Assembly (NCBI GenBank): GCA_029565685.1
Contig: JAKQNR010000008.1
Span: forward strand, 1 to 64,000
Reading direction: 5' to 3'
Source of the DNA: a bacterium
Lineage (GTDB): Bacteria; Zhuqueibacterota; Zhuqueibacteria; Residuimicrobiales; Residuimicrobiaceae
DNA length: 64,000 bases
In this document: in pieces, positions 1 to 7,729 of the stretch
Layout: every line of letters starts with the position of its first letter
How positions within the stretch are numbered: the first letter of the stretch is position 1
The notes under the pieces: model-generated
Told to the model about the DNA's origin: nothing
Database searches by the model: none
What the model saw: the letters and a program-made list of their open reading frames with translations, nothing else
Program-made: the position numbers and the translations under genes

Positions 1-1
1 T

Positions 2-511
2 ATCACCAGCACAATCGTTCAATGGATTCCAGTATTCAACTCTGAACCCTACTTTCAACTCATCATCGAAGCGTTCAAGCATGCGCAGAAAAATAAAGCT
101 TTGCGCCTCTATGCGTATGTCATCATGGAAAACCATTTTCACGCTCTGGTGATTGGCCCCTCGCTAGCCAATACCATGCAGTCCGTGAAAAGCTATACTT
201 CAAAGAGAATTATCGAAAAACTGCGCCTAGACGGAAAAGACCGGGTGTTGAACCAATTGCAATTCTATAAAAAAAATTATAAACAAGAGAGCGCCTTCCA
301 GGTATGGCAAGAAGGTTTTCATCCGCAATTATTGTCGACTGAACAAGCTTGGACGCAAAAAATGGAATATATCCATTTCAATCCGGTTCGCCGGGGATAT
401 GTAGAGCGCCCGGAATATTGGAAATACTCTTCAGCGAGAAATTATACCCTAAATGATGATTCAATCATAAAATTGGATTCAATTTGGGGGGATCCACCAG
501 TTGAAGATTGA
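2..511 (+). CDS. REP-associated tyrosine transposase (RAYT, Y1_Tnp family), 5' truncated by window
   Basis: The frame is open from base 2, so the true start lies outside the window; the first candidate start inside (TTG at 101) would remove conserved sequence. Seen: the HUH motif in ENHFHALV and the family hallmark YIHFNPVRRGYV near the C terminus, followed by WKYSSARNY, where the RAYT tail normally sits. Known: Y1 HUH endonucleases of this type cut single-stranded DNA and act on adjacent REP palindromes. Palindromic repeats follow directly (528-889), matching that partnership. It is a single-domain protein with no accessory ORF visible. Whether it is active cannot be judged because the N terminus is missing. 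Confidence 0.88.
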   Translation: MTSTIVQWIPVFNSEPYFQLIIEAFKHAQKNKALRLYAYVIMENHFHALVIGPSLANTMQSVKSYTSKRIIEKLRLDGKDRVLNQLQFYKKNYKQESAFQVWQEGFHPQLLSTEQAWTQKMEYIHFNPVRRGYVERPEYWKYSSARNYTLNDDSIIKLDSIWGDPPVED

Positions 512-527
512 TTGCAAATAAGAATAT

Positions 528-578
528 CAAAGCTGGAGCTTTGAAAACAAAGGCGTTCCCAAGCTGGAACTTGGGAAC
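528..578. repeat. Two REP-like palindromes downstream of the RAYT
   Basis: Two adjacent palindromes share an AAGCT-GG-AGCTT-like core. The first (528-543) is CAAAGCT-GG-AGCTTTG. The second (555-578) has arms GTTCCCAAG and CTTGGGAAC around a six-base loop. The same core returns in the repeats at 709-732 and 858-881. The layout of palindromes just 3' of a RAYT gene is the expected REP/BIME arrangement. Confidence 0.75.
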
Positions 579-598
579 GAGGAACTGGGCGGCAATAA

Positions 599-664
599 AA
601 TTATTATTCGGAGGATGAATCGATAATCAAATTAGATTCTCTATGGGGTGATTCGACAGCTTAA
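599..664 (+). pseudogene. Remnant of a second RAYT C terminus
   Basis: Read from 599, this stretch encodes NYYSEDESIIKLDSLWGDS and ends in TAA at 662-664. It aligns with the end of the intact gene upstream (NYTLNDDSIIKLDSIWGD). A stop codon (596-598) sits directly before it and no further RAYT sequence precedes it, so only the last roughly 20 codons survive. This is best read as the tail of a duplicated or replaced RAYT copy that was deleted or recombined away, leaving its 3' flanking repeat in place. Confidence 0.8.
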
Positions 665-740
665 TTTATAGTCCATGAAGCGCGAAGCAGAGCTTCGCCG
701 GAAGCTGCGTTACCAAGCTGGAGCTTGGTAACGAGAACAA
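655..740. repeat. 86-bp two-hairpin REP unit, copy 1
   Basis: The first of two 86-bp direct repeats (the other is 804-889) that differ at only two positions. The unit has two perfect hairpins: GCGAAGC-AGA-GCTTCGC (682-698) and an 11-bp arm palindrome GTTACCAAGCT-GG-AGCTTGGTAAC (709-732). Its left edge overlaps the last codons of the RAYT remnant. A decayed extra half-palindrome follows at about 738-762. The structure fits a RAYT substrate (BIME-like). Confidence 0.85.
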
Positions 741-803
741 GCTGGCGCTTGGTAGCGAGAACAAAACAAGTGCCCACCCCCGGCCGCCTTTAATCTGCCT
801 GCT

Positions 804-889
804 GACAGCTTAATTTGTAGTCCATGGAGCGCGAAGCAGAGCTTCGCCGGAAGCTGCGTTACCAAGCTGGAGCTTGGTAACGAGAACAA
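804..889. repeat. 86-bp two-hairpin REP unit, copy 2
   Basis: The second copy of the unit at 655-740, same length with two A/G differences. It keeps the final bases (gacagcttaa) that form the RAYT remnant stop in copy 1, so the mobile or duplicated unit seems to include the RAYT stop codon. The 11-bp-arm palindrome lies at 858-881. The 63 bp between the two copies holds a degenerate partial palindrome. Confidence 0.85.
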
Positions 890-1169
890 ATCATCAGGTC
901 TCCTCGGGTAATTTCCTTACACCTTCACACTTATACCCGCCACATCTACATGCAAACCTTCCGGATAAGTATCGGACTTTGGAGATATTTGCCTCCTCGT
1001 CCGGCTTGCATGCCTCTATATGATTCCTGTTCGTCGGGCCAGTGCTTTGCCTGCGGCTTCCTTCAAACGCCGGGTCGCCCCGGTCATCCTTGCCGTCCAG
1101 CTAATGATTCCCCTTATCGGGCTCATGGGAGACTTGCACTCCCAAGTGTATGGAACATGCCGAGCGCAC
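890..1169. other. Region with no supported gene between the REP field and a terminator
   Basis: No recognisable protein is encoded. Open frames exist on the plus strand (for example from 950), but they show no family match that I recognise and run into the terminator hairpin of the minus-strand genes. Next to a RAYT/REP field, decayed mobile-element sequence is plausible but unproven. Confidence 0.4.
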
Positions 1170-1205
1170 AAAAAAAAATAAGGGATGGTTTGTCCATCCC
1201 TTATT
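1170..1205 (-). terminator. Rho-independent terminator of the DoxX gene
   Basis: A perfect 12-bp stem, AATAAGGGATGG / CCATCCCTTATT (1177-1188 with 1194-1205), with a five-base loop. On the minus strand it is followed by a run of about nine T (plus-strand A run from 1170). It lies 58 bp beyond the stop of the minus-strand gene that ends at 1263. Confidence 0.9.
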
Positions 1206-1262
1206 CATTCTATCGCTCACTTTGTACGACTCTGTAGAGCAGTCTCTGTGGCGCTGATCCGC

Positions 1263-1748
1263 CTATTTTTTAATCCATTTGGAGATCAACCGGTCCAAAC
1301 CCAGATACTTGCCGGTGCCGGTCGCTGCGACCACCAGCAATCCAGCCGCTTCCACCAGATTTTTATTTACGATCAAATAGCTGCCTTCCATGGGGATGGA
1401 ATAAAACAGGCCGGCAAACGGCGGGTTGCAGAAATAGTACAGCAGAATCAGCAAAATGCCGGCGTAGCTGGCGATGCGGGTAAAACAGCCCATGATCAAG
1501 CCCAGGCCGATCAGAATCAACCCATAGATGTTCATCTGATTGACGATCTCCAGCACCGTCGGGTTGGCGGCGATCCATTTAAAGAGGCCGGAAAAGATCC
1601 ATTTGGACTGAGATAAAAAACCCACCGCCGACCAGTCGCTTTTCATCAACTTGGCGATGCCCTCATAGAGAAAATGCCAGCCGATCAGCACGCGCAGCAA
1701 CACGATGGCGTTCAATTGACATTTGGTATATTTTTTTTCATCGATCAT
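1263..1748 (-). CDS. DoxX family membrane protein
   Basis: A 161-residue inner-membrane protein with about four hydrophobic segments. The N-terminal LLRVLIGWHFLYEGIAKL is the typical DoxX/DoxD opening. A longer frame reaches 1796 but overlaps the upstream stop by 26 bases; ATG 1748 has an AGGA sequence upstream and is preferred. It lies 22 bases after the Tat-exported oxidoreductase and is followed by a terminator, so the two form a short operon. The partner of DoxX proteins is often a periplasmic redox enzyme, but its substrate here is unknown. Confidence 0.82.
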   Translation of the reverse strand: MIDEKKYTKCQLNAIVLLRVLIGWHFLYEGIAKLMKSDWSAVGFLSQSKWIFSGLFKWIAANPTVLEIVNQMNIYGLILIGLGLIMGCFTRIASYAGILLILLYYFCNPPFAGLFYSIPMEGSYLIVNKNLVEAAGLLVVAATGTGKYLGLDRLISKWIKK

Positions 1749-1770
1749 GATCGAGTCCTGTTCATTAGGG

Positions 1771-3192
1771 TTAAAGGATGAATTCTTTTGGATCAAAGGT
1801 CAATTTGCGGCCGGCTTCGATGGCCTCGTTCACTTTAAGCACCGCCACCGCGGTTTCATAACCGATCTCCGCCGGGCAGTTGAGTTTTTCATTGCCGCGC
1901 ACGGCGTTGAAGAAATTTTCCAAATGCGGTTTGTGGTAAGGGTCGTACAGTTCGACGGGGATCTTGTGTTCATCCGCCGGCACGGTCTCGCGCACGTCGA
2001 GAGCGACGCTGCCGGCCGCCGGGGTCTCCAGCACCTTGGGCGCCGAAATGTATCCTTTCTGCACCCATTCGTCCCACGCCGGAGCTGATTTTTCGCGATA
2101 GGCGCTGCCGCGGCCGCCGGCCTCAGAGATCACCAACGTGCCCTGGTCGCCCATAAAGCATTCAAAATACCCATTGGCGCTGTTGGTGGTCTGGGTTTGG
2201 TAGAACGCCCGGGCCCGGCCTTGCGGCGTGTCGTATTCATAGACCACCATGGCGGTGTCGTACCATTCGTGGGTTTTCGGCTCATAATAGTCCGTGCCGC
2301 CGCTGGCCATGACCGAGATCGGATTGCTGCCCAGATACCAGGAATAGATGTCGATCTGATGCGAGCCGAGGTCCACAATCGGGCCGCCGCCCAGCCCCTT
2401 ATACCAGCGCCAGTTGCGGAATTGATGCATATTTTGAAACCCGAATTTTTTCAACCGATCCGTCGGCATAGCGTATTTTTCCGGCCAGCCGATGTCCGGC
2501 TGCACCGCCCGGTTCCACTGACCGCTGACCGTGGCGATGCGCCCCAGCATTTTCGTCTCCTGAATGACCTTTTCATAGCAGTGAATATATTTCGGATGGC
2601 TGCGCCGCTGATGGCCGATCTGCAATAACTTGCCGGTCTCATTGCGTGCCTGCACCATTTTCCGCGCCCCCTCCAGCGTATTGGACATCTCCTTTTCGCA
2701 ATAGACATGCAAACCGGCCTTCAGACAATCGATGGTGTGCTGGGCATGCCAAAAATCCGGAGTGGCGATGACCACGGCGTCCAGCCCTTTTTCCTTATCC
2801 AGCATCTCGCGGTAATCTTCATAGGCGTTCACCGTGTGCTTGTATTTTCCCAATAGATTGACCGCCTTTTTCAAATTGAAATCCGTCCAGATATCGCAAA
2901 CCGCGCGGAATTTCAAACCCGGAATCTTGAGCATGGCGTTGAGCAGCACATCCCCCTGGGCGCCGACGCCCAACAACGCGACATTGATATCGGACAAACC
3001 GGAAGGGACCGGTTTGCTGTTGAGCAGAGCGGCCTTTTGCGCTTTCTCATAGCTCTGCTGCTTATACAGCGCATAACCGAACAGGCCCAGCACCGGCGCC
3101 GTGGCGGCGCCCTGCAAAAAGTCCCGACGGTTTATTTTTTTCTTCTCTTCGCCTGTGGAGGAATCCTTGGGCGTTCTCTTCTGATCGTTCAT
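1771..3192 (-). CDS. Tat-exported Gfo/Idh/MocA family oxidoreductase
   Basis: 473 residues. The N terminus carries a twin-arginine signal (INRRDFLQG followed by a hydrophobic stretch), so the folded NAD(P)-bound enzyme is probably exported. The Rossmann motif VALLGVGAQG begins near residue 70, and AVVIATPDFWHAQHT and a C-terminal GGGPIVDLGSHQIDIYSWY follow. The family EKP signature is CEKEMSN here, so the usual proline is Glu. An AAGGAG site precedes ATG 3192 and a strong promoter lies at 3273-3301. Likely a sugar or polyol dehydrogenase or glycosidase-like member; the substrate cannot be read from sequence. Confidence 0.9.
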   Translation of the reverse strand: MNDQKRTPKDSSTGEEKKKINRRDFLQGAATAPVLGLFGYALYKQQSYEKAQKAALLNSKPVPSGLSDINVALLGVGAQGDVLLNAMLKIPGLKFRAVCDIWTDFNLKKAVNLLGKYKHTVNAYEDYREMLDKEKGLDAVVIATPDFWHAQHTIDCLKAGLHVYCEKEMSNTLEGARKMVQARNETGKLLQIGHQRRSHPKYIHCYEKVIQETKMLGRIATVSGQWNRAVQPDIGWPEKYAMPTDRLKKFGFQNMHQFRNWRWYKGLGGGPIVDLGSHQIDIYSWYLGSNPISVMASGGTDYYEPKTHEWYDTAMVVYEYDTPQGRARAFYQTQTTNSANGYFECFMGDQGTLVISEAGGRGSAYREKSAPAWDEWVQKGYISAPKVLETPAAGSVALDVRETVPADEHKIPVELYDPYHKPHLENFFNAVRGNEKLNCPAEIGYETAVAVLKVNEAIEAGRKLTFDPKEFIL

Positions 3193-3272
3193 CGAGTGAA
3201 CTCCTTATTGGTTATGATCATGCTTGCTGAAAGCCGTTCATTTTAACCGGTAGAGCGACTGCAGCGAATTGT

Positions 3273-3301
3273 ATGATAATCATTGCGAAAATGAATGTCA
3301 A
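3273..3301 (-). promoter_or_regulatory. Sigma70-like promoter for the Gfo/Idh-DoxX operon
   Basis: On the minus strand, TTGACA (3301-3296) and TATCAT (3278-3273) are separated by exactly 17 bases: a perfect -35 and a five-of-six -10. The predicted start is about 70 bases before ATG 3192. Confidence 0.78.
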
Positions 3302-3316
3302 GGGATTTCCTTTTAA

Positions 3317-3775
3317 TCAGCCGATCTGCCGCAGTTTTTGGACAATGGGGGTCAAACCGCGCACATCCTGCTCGTCGAAAGCGTTCAGGCTCTCACTGTC
3401 GATGTCGAGCACCGCAAACACAGCGCCCTGGCGGTTCGCCACCGGCATGACGATCTCTGACTTGCTGCGCTGGTCGCAGGCCACATGACCGGGGAATTGC
3501 TGTACGTCCGCAACCACCACCGGTTGACCGGTGGTGGCACAGCGGGCGCAGACGCCGTGGTCCAAGTCCAGCCGCACGCAGGCCGGAGGCCCCTGAAACG
3601 GACCCAACAGCAGATGATCGGATTTAACGAAATAAAACCCGACCCAGAAAAAATCGGGAAAATATTCCTTGAGGATGGCGGCGGTGTTGGCCAGGGTGGC
3701 GATCAGATCCTGATGGCGCTCCACCTGAGCAGCCACCCGCTTGGCGGCCCATTTATAGGATTCCGCCTTGTTCAC
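3317..3775 (-). CDS. msrC: Free methionine-(R)-sulfoxide reductase (GAF domain)
   Basis: 152 residues from GTG 3775, forming one GAF domain. It reduces free L-methionine-R-sulfoxide in the cytoplasm. Diagnostic residues are present: Cys66, Cys76 and Cys100 have the same 10 and 24 residue spacing as the three catalytic/resolving cysteines of E. coli fRMsr, set in GPFQGPPAC, GVC and FPGHVACD, with SKSEIVMPV after. The GTG overlaps the leuD stop in a GTGA, so it is probably translated by coupling. Upstream in-frame sequence to 3883 lies inside leuD and is not used. Confidence 0.9.
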   Translation of the reverse strand: MNKAESYKWAAKRVAAQVERHQDLIATLANTAAILKEYFPDFFWVGFYFVKSDHLLLGPFQGPPACVRLDLDHGVCARCATTGQPVVVADVQQFPGHVACDQRSKSEIVMPVANRQGAVFAVLDIDSESLNAFDEQDVRGLTPIVQKLRQIG

Positions 3776-4272
3776 CGCTCCAGGCCCAGTACTTTGCGCG
3801 TGTGCGGGATCAGGCCGCCGTCGTTGAAGATGCCGATCACGGCATCCGGCAACGGCGGAAACTCGAACCGGCCGGCGCTGCAACTCAGATACCCCTCGGC
3901 CAGATGGATTTCAATAACGTCGCCGGCTTTAAACAGATCCGGCGAATGCGGCAAGGTTATGACCGGCAATCCGGCGTTGATGCAATTGCGAAAATAGAGA
4001 CGCGAAAACGAACGCGCCACCACCGCGCCGACGCCGGCGTATTTCAGGCAGAACGCCGCTTGTTCACGCGAACTGCCGCAGCCAAAGTTTTTGCCCGCGA
4101 CGATAACATCTCCTGGCCGGACCTGCGCAGCAAAATTAGGATCCAGATCCTCCATGGCGATCCGCGCCATCTCTTTGGGATCGGTAACGGTGTAGGTGTA
4201 TTTGCCGGGGAAGATGACGTCGGTGTTGACGTCATCGCCGTATTTCCAGATTTTGCCGGAGATGATGGACAT
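3772..4272 (-). CDS. leuD: 3-isopropylmalate dehydratase small subunit
   Basis: 166 residues, the size of the short LeuD type paired with a roughly 420-residue LeuC (archaeal, Thermotoga and FCB style). It isomerises 2- to 3-isopropylmalate in leucine synthesis together with LeuC. Motifs: [13 protein letters not shown] at the start, [13 protein letters not shown] (substrate-binding loop) and [21 protein letters not shown] 4272 with AGGT six bases upstream is preferred over TTG 4305. The stop overlaps the msrC start. Unusually it is separated from leuC by about 670 bp; a homoaconitase or other hydrolyase role cannot be fully excluded. Confidence 0.9.
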   Translation of the reverse strand: MSIISGKIWKYGDDVNTDVIFPGKYTYTVTDPKEMARIAMEDLDPNFAAQVRPGDVIVAGKNFGCGSSREQAAFCLKYAGVGAVVARSFSRLYFRNCINAGLPVITLPHSPDLFKAGDVIEIHLAEGYLSCSAGRFEFPPLPDAVIGIFNDGGLIPHTRKVLGLER

Positions 4273-4941
4273 AACAATACCTGTAAATTTTTCACCCTTT
4301 TCCAAGTGCGCTCAAAATTTAAGCTTTATCGGCAACTTTCGCAAGAAAAAGCGTAGAAACAGAGGCCGACATGGACGACGGCGGTAGAGATGCGCGTCGA
4401 AAGCAAAGATATGGCAAACCACCCGTTAAGCCGGCCTCAGTCGTAGGTCATGCGGCTTTGCAGCAAACGGTGGATCAGGGTCTGCGGTTCCGTAATGGCA
4501 TCTTAAAATGGCCACGGGCAATTCGCTGTTAGCTGAGCGGCAGACCATCGCCATCGACGCTGAAAGCAGTAAAGTGACTATAAAATTTTAACTGACGAAT
4601 TCGGGCAAGCAGATCGGGAAAAAAGAAGTGAAACGCAAGATATCAACGCAGGCAAAGTTGTATCAACAAATCAATCCCAATCCTGTCAATCTTGTACATC
4701 CTGCAATTCAGTCTTTAACGCTAACAGGATGCACAGGATTGACAGTATGTATCGTTGCCATACAAGAATCAGTTCGGCGATAGATTTCTCACCCGCTAAA
4801 ACGGAATGACACGATTACCGTTTTTATAAGAAAACCTCGACATCTTATCATTGCACTTTTGGTATTGAAGGGGAGTGCTTTACTCCAATTATCTTTTTCA
4901 GCGCCGTCGCTTTCGTTCGCCATAACACGGCCATCCTGTTT
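4273..4941. other. Long leuC-leuD spacer without a supported gene
   Basis: About 670 bp between two subunit genes that are usually adjacent. No coding frame with family resemblance is visible on either strand. It holds an inverted repeat (4678-4747), a bulged hairpin AAAACGG...CCGTTTT (4798-4825) that may end the leuC transcript, and a small GGAGT/ACTCC hairpin near 4873-4887. The 4330-4600 part looks like decayed sequence. Confidence 0.5.
4678..4747. repeat. Inverted repeat of AATCCTGT type
   Basis: The left arm contains AATCCTGTCAATCTTGTACATCCTG-like sequence (4678-4703). The right arm (4724-4747) is its near reverse complement, with CAGGATGCACAGGATTGACAG. Repeats of this wording are scattered through many bacterial genomes as short palindromic elements. 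The insertion lies between leuC and leuD. Confidence 0.6.
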
Positions 4942-6201
4942 TCAAAAAGCACCGGCCTTGCGAAAATCCGTAATCACCCCGGTCAACGCGCTCACCGCTG
5001 CGGTCAACGGACTGCACAGATACACCTCGGCGTCCTTGCAGCCGAACCGGCCTTTAAAATTTCGATTGGACGTGCTGAGCACGCGCTCTCCGGGCGCCGG
5101 CACGCCTTCGTGATTGCCCATGCACGGCCCGCAGCCGCTGTTGACGATCACCGCGCCGGCTGCAGCCAAAGTCTGGATATATCCCTTTTCCAATGCCTGA
5201 ACAAATGCTTGCTGCGAAGCCGGGATGATGATCATGCGGATGGAGGGATGCACTTTCCGGCCTCTCAGCACGCCGGCAACGATTTCGAAATCCTCCAGCC
5301 GGCCGTTGGTGCAGGAACCGAAAAACACCTGATCGATTTTCGTGCCCGCCACGGCAGACACCGGTTTGACGTTATCCACGGTATGCGGACAGGCCACTTG
5401 CGGCTCTAACGAATTCACATTCATTTCAATGACCTGATCGATGCCGGCATCCGCATCGGAGCGGACAACCCGGAAAGGTCGGCGGCTGCGGTTTTGCAGA
5501 AACGCCAGAGTCTTGTCGTCCGGCTCCATGTAGCCGTTCTTGGCGCCAAACTCCACCGCCATGTTGGTCAACACCATACGGCTCGCGACCGACATCTCAT
5601 CGATCACCGGCCCGGTGAACCACACTGATTTGTACAATCCGCCGTCCACGCTGTAATCGCCGATGAGTTTCAGCATCACATCTTTGGAGGTGAGGCCTTT
5701 TGGCAACACACCGTTCACCACCACCTTCATGGTCTCCGGCACCCGCAGCCAGATTTTGCCGGTGGCGAAAATGACCGCCATCTCACTGCGGCCGATGCCC
5801 GTGGCCAGGCTGCCGAAAGCCCCATAGGTAGTGGTGTGAGAATCCGAGCCCACGATGAGCGTGCCGGGCAGGGCAAACCCTTCTTCCGGCAACACCTGAT
5901 GACAGATGCCGCGCTCGATATCGAAAAAATTACTGATGCCCTGCTCCTGAACAAAAGCGCGGATATCTTTGTGGTTCTGGGCGAACTTTTCGTTGGCCGC
6001 GGGCACGCAGTGATCGAGAATGATCACATGCCGATCCGGATCATGGATCCGTTCCACGCCGATCTCTTTGAATGTCTTGGCAATGGCCGCCGTGTTGTCG
6101 TGGCTCATGGCGATGTCGGGGCATACCTCGACGATCTCGCCCGGCGCAACACGCTTACCGGCCTTGGAGCCCAGTATCTTTTCCGCAAAGGTCTGGCCCA
6201 T
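4942..6201 (-). CDS. leuC: 3-isopropylmalate dehydratase large subunit
   Basis: 419 residues, the short LeuC/HacA-type length. With LeuD it carries out the aconitase-like isomerisation in leucine synthesis. The [4Fe-4S] ligands are visible: Cys297 in FFGSCTNGRLEDF and Cys357/Cys360 in NSGCGPCMG. Other marks are DHCVPAANEKFAQNH and VGSDSHTTTYGAFG. An AAGGAG site lies before ATG 6201. The gene is complete. leuD follows on the same strand only after a repeat-bearing spacer, so the two may depend on readthrough or on separate promoters. Confidence 0.95.
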   Translation of the reverse strand: MGQTFAEKILGSKAGKRVAPGEIVEVCPDIAMSHDNTAAIAKTFKEIGVERIHDPDRHVIILDHCVPAANEKFAQNHKDIRAFVQEQGISNFFDIERGICHQVLPEEGFALPGTLIVGSDSHTTTYGAFGSLATGIGRSEMAVIFATGKIWLRVPETMKVVVNGVLPKGLTSKDVMLKLIGDYSVDGGLYKSVWFTGPVIDEMSVASRMVLTNMAVEFGAKNGYMEPDDKTLAFLQNRSRRPFRVVRSDADAGIDQVIEMNVNSLEPQVACPHTVDNVKPVSAVAGTKIDQVFFGSCTNGRLEDFEIVAGVLRGRKVHPSIRMIIIPASQQAFVQALEKGYIQTLAAAGAVIVNSGCGPCMGNHEGVPAPGERVLSTSNRNFKGRFGCKDAEVYLCSPLTAAVSALTGVITDFRKAGAF

Positions 6202-6411
6202 AGAACGTTTTCTCCTTTGATGACCTTCGCAAAATTAGCAAGAAAAAATGTTCTTAGCAAGGGTTAGAATAGCGGGACAGCGAGCGGGCGCCTCAGAATG
6301 ACAAAATGGTTAATGAGGCAATGACTTCTTTTCATGCCGTATGGTCCGCTGCGGCCTAGATCGGTAAAAACAGAACATTGCCGCGAGCGCGACAAATAAA
6401 TTACCGGCCTA

Positions 6412-6903
6412 TCAAAGATATCCGCCTCGCGCTGGAGGCAGCTTTTTATATTCCAGCCGTGATTCAATGATCTCTTTGATCAACGCGGTCAGTTCGATCA
6501 ACGGAGCACTATAGACGGAACGACAATCGATGGGATAAAACCACACCAATCGTTTTTCCTGGTCGCGGTAATCCACTATGAGAAAATCCGGGCTTGGATC
6601 CGGACTCATCATCACCCCCGCCTCTCTGTGCAAAGTATCCGGCCAGGCGAAAAAGTCCACTGCCAGCGCTTTATCCAGAATAGTCCGCTGCTCTTCAAGG
6701 GTTAAAGAGAAAGGCGTTTGAATGACTCCGTCCAGGACAAGGTCCTTTTGCAAGATCCCCTTGAACGTATCAAGCTCGTTTTTAAAGCCGTATTGATAGT
6801 GGATGCGAATGAGGGAAGGGGCATCGGGAGCCGTCGTCGATTGGGAGCAAGTCAACGATCCCGCACAGGCGATGGTGATGAAGATCAGCAAAACTCTTTG
6901 CAT
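6412..6903 (-). CDS. Small lipoprotein, unknown function
   Basis: 163 residues from ATG 6903, which has AAGG nine bases upstream. The signal sequence ends in a lipobox-like SLTC at about residue 18, so the protein is probably membrane-anchored. The body is a small alpha/beta domain: strands around IRIHYQYGF, a helix-rich segment LTLEEQRTILDKALAVDFFAWPDTL, and a C-terminal helix ELTALIKEIIESRLEYKKL. This pattern recalls the N-terminal half of the protein at 16503-17387. It lies 29 bases after the gene ending at 6933 and is co-transcribed with it. I do not recognise a named family with certainty. Confidence 0.7.
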   Translation of the reverse strand: MQRVLLIFITIACAGSLTCSQSTTAPDAPSLIRIHYQYGFKNELDTFKGILQKDLVLDGVIQTPFSLTLEEQRTILDKALAVDFFAWPDTLHREAGVMMSPDPSPDFLIVDYRDQEKRLVWFYPIDCRSVYSAPLIELTALIKEIIESRLEYKKLPPARGGYL

Positions 6904-6932
6904 GAGATCAGCCTTGACAAAAGAATACATGA

Positions 6933-7397
6933 TCACGGGGCAACGGTAAAGACCGGGCCCAGGACTGTCTCCCTGGCCCGGCATCCCGCCTGGCTGATGG
7001 GCTGTCCATCGACGCAATCCGTATAAACGGCCGCACTGAAGCGAAAAGCTCCTTGAACAAAATACACGCCCGGACGAAACACCTCGGAATAACGCTGACG
7101 GGGTTCCACCTTGATCGCAATGCCCTCCCAGTAGCACATGCGCATGGCGTGCGCCACCCAACGACCTTCCACTAAGGTGTTCAGATAAAAGGGACTGCAT
7201 CCCTCCAGGTAAATCGGCTGGTTCGACCGGTTGATGATGGTAACCCGGACGGAATCGGTCGCGGCGAATCGCGTACGGTCCATGACCACCACGACGTTTG
7301 CCGCTTCTTCAGGCCCGTTGATCCGTTGCCAAAGGTCGCATTGGGGAACCATTAAAAGAAAAGAAAAAAGCAGCATCCCCGTCAGCGAATATTTCAT
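6933..7397 (-). CDS. Secreted Ig-like small protein, unknown function
   Basis: 154 residues from ATG 7397, with GGAG eight bases upstream. A hydrophobic leader (TGMLLFSFLLMVPQC) directs export; the cysteine could be a non-canonical lipobox. The rest is beta-rich: VVVVMDRTRFAATDSVRVTIINRSNQPIYLEG, then RPGVYFVQGAFRFSA. This layout recalls BsuPI-like or other Ig-fold accessory domains. Six cysteines in the mature part (EGCSP, MCYWE, TDCVD, AGCRA and others) suggest disulfides. It is followed by the lipoprotein at 6412-6903. Confidence 0.65.
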   Translation of the reverse strand: MKYSLTGMLLFSFLLMVPQCDLWQRINGPEEAANVVVVMDRTRFAATDSVRVTIINRSNQPIYLEGCSPFYLNTLVEGRWVAHAMRMCYWEGIAIKVEPRQRYSEVFRPGVYFVQGAFRFSAAVYTDCVDGQPISQAGCRARETVLGPVFTVAP

Positions 7398-7729
7398 TAT
7401 CATCTCTCCCTGCCTGGCCTTCCTTACGGCATTGCAATCATTAATGGCCACATTAGCACTTTATATGGTTCATTCGGCAAATGGGCTGCTGTTCAACCGC
7501 CAAGAGCGCCGAGAGGTATTATTCTAAAAGCTTTTTCATTGTCTCAGCGTTGCTTCGCTTTCTCCGCAGTTAAATCAGGCACGTAGGATTCGGCCGATCC
7601 TTTTATTATTATTCCCCAGTCTTTTTATCATATTTTGGACACAACCTGGTCCCAAGGGCGAGAACATTCCATGCCCGCTGCGCCTCCCAGATCTTCCAAC
7701 CCTCTGGAAGGCGCAGCGGAAAAATTTCC
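7398..7729. other. Intergenic region with a hairpin after the repeat-protein gene
   Basis: No gene is supported. A strong stem CCGCTGCGCC / GGCGCAGCGG (7675-7684 with 7710-7719) lies just after the minus-strand stop at 7730. It has no T run on the minus strand, so it may protect the mRNA end or be a weak terminator. The promoter of the 7397 gene should lie around 7410-7500 but I see no clear match. Confidence 0.5.

Noticed and set aside
655..889. CRISPR-like array
   Set aside because: Only two repeat copies with internal palindromes and no spacer series; the REP interpretation explains them better.
950..1237. Plus-strand open frame of 95 codons
   Set aside because: No family likeness, odd Cys/Pro-rich composition and it runs through the terminator hairpin of the opposite strand.
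4273..4305. Longer leuD start at TTG 4305
   Set aside because: ATG 4272 fits family length and has a better ribosome site.
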